From the NCBI GenBank assembly GCA_002049985.1, contig MVCY01000083.1, forward strand, positions 1 through 5,365: a DNA stretch of 5,365 nucleotides, written 5' to 3'. Shown here piece by piece: positions 5,008 through 5,365 of the stretch. The notes below the pieces were generated by a model. The model saw nothing but the letters and a program-made list of their open reading frames with translations, ran no database searches and had not been told where the DNA came from. The number at the start of each line of letters is the position of its first letter. The stretch's first letter is position 1. The stretch is from Candidatus Latescibacteria bacterium 4484_181. GTDB taxonomy: Bacteria; Latescibacterota; MVCY01. The position numbers were made by a program, and so were the translations under genes.

Positions 5008-5365
5008 CTACCCCCTGATTAATCTTGATTGATTGGTGAAAAGCCAAGTTTCTTGGCAACTCTCTTTCCTCTTCGGCCTCGCACATTCCTTTTCCATAAT
5101 AAGCTGAGCCACTATCCCGAAACTCACTATCTCTCCGTGCAGGCAACGACGGGTGGGCTCAAGAACCCTTATCCCGTAATTTATCGCATGGGCGGCAGCA
5201 CTACGGCACTTATCTCCACCCAAACCTCCAATCAGACCCGTTACCAGAATATTCACCTGTGTGATCTCCTCCACTTGCTGTGAACAGAGATTTCTGTCTA
5301 CGTCCTGTTTCGCTTTCGGCCCGTAGCGGAAAATCTTCTCCCGCGCCATCTCCGCCAGAGTCAAA
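5008..5365 (-). CDS. Iron-type alcohol dehydrogenase, glycerol dehydrogenase-like, 3' part; C-terminus truncated or frameshifted
   Basis: This is the 3' portion of a gene entering from the right edge. The 5' end is not in the window, and the TTG at 5364 is an internal leucine codon, not a start. Counting that codon as residue 1, residues 2-92 align by eye with the middle-to-late part of GldA-type glycerol dehydrogenases: TLAEMAREKI, an alanine-histidine block AAAHAINYG and LHGEIVSFGIVAQLIME. H59 and H76 correspond to the two conserved metal-ligand histidines. The family oxidises glycerol or similar polyols with NAD and a bound divalent metal. After residue 92 similarity stops: only about 26 residues remain, where GldA has roughly 80. 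The neighbouring frame reads RVAKKLGFSPINQD before a TAA at 5021-5019, resembling the family's 'vGLP' segment, so a frameshift near 5060-5095 is possible. The gene may be a decayed or shortened member. Confidence 0.75.
   Translation of the reverse strand, partial: LTLAEMAREKIFRYGPKAKQDVDRNLCSQQVEEITQVNILVTGLIGGLGGDKCRSAAAHAINYGIRVLEPTRRCLHGEIVSFGIVAQLIMEKECARPKRKESCQETWLFTNQSRLIRG

Noticed and set aside
4952..5146. 64-codon minus-strand open frame across the dehydrogenase and Trm112-like genes
   Set aside because: It overlaps two well-supported genes in another frame and shows no family features.
5029..5283. 84-codon plus-strand open frame
   Set aside because: It is antisense to the conserved dehydrogenase segment, with no ribosome-binding site or recognisable motif.

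Overview
The window is bacterial and compact, and every gene I can support lies on the minus strand, so transcription runs from right to left. The gene order is typical of a metagenome-derived or candidate-phylum bacterium. An OPT-like membrane protein of the DUF6785/DUF6784 type, a small protein resembling DUF3098 and a Trm112-like zinc protein occur together, with Shine-Dalgarno-led genes and a textbook sigma70-type promoter. I cannot name the phylum from the sequence.

Right block (5365 to about 4399). The 3' part of an iron-dependent alcohol dehydrogenase family gene (glycerol dehydrogenase-like) enters from the right edge. It keeps the two metal-ligand histidines but ends early, possibly after a frameshift. 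Three bases later comes a 55-residue Trm112/UPF0434 zinc-ribbon protein, whose stop codon runs into a pair of alternative hairpins. A strong promoter (TTGACA, 17 bp, TATTTT) then drives an 85-residue two-helix membrane protein, and 17 bases further on a tRNA-Val(UAC) that is probably on the same transcript.

Middle (4398 to 3933). This 466-base stretch has no convincing gene. It carries a 53-bp bipartite palindromic element with imperfect terminal inverted repeats (REP/MITE-like) and two similar GTCCC...GGGAC hairpins upstream of the transporter gene.

Left block (3932 to 1). A tight run of genes begins with a 656-residue polytopic OPT-like membrane protein. A 56-residue two-helix membrane protein follows after 9 bases, and a TTG-started exported TPR protein after 6 more. 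After a 144-base gap comes the start of an exported, membrane-anchored PA-domain/M28-peptidase-like protein that runs off the left edge. In the part visible, the M28 zinc histidine is replaced by tyrosine and the usual bridging aspartate by glutamate, which suggests a non-catalytic or altered relative. A 27-bp exact tandem duplication has copied this gene's ribosome-binding site and start codons in frame, giving two equivalent start regions.

The left block looks like an envelope module: a transporter-like integral membrane protein, a membrane microprotein, a TPR scaffold and an M28-fold extracytoplasmic protein. A role in peptide or other small-molecule handling is inference from family membership and gene order, and it is the best candidate here for an undescribed system.
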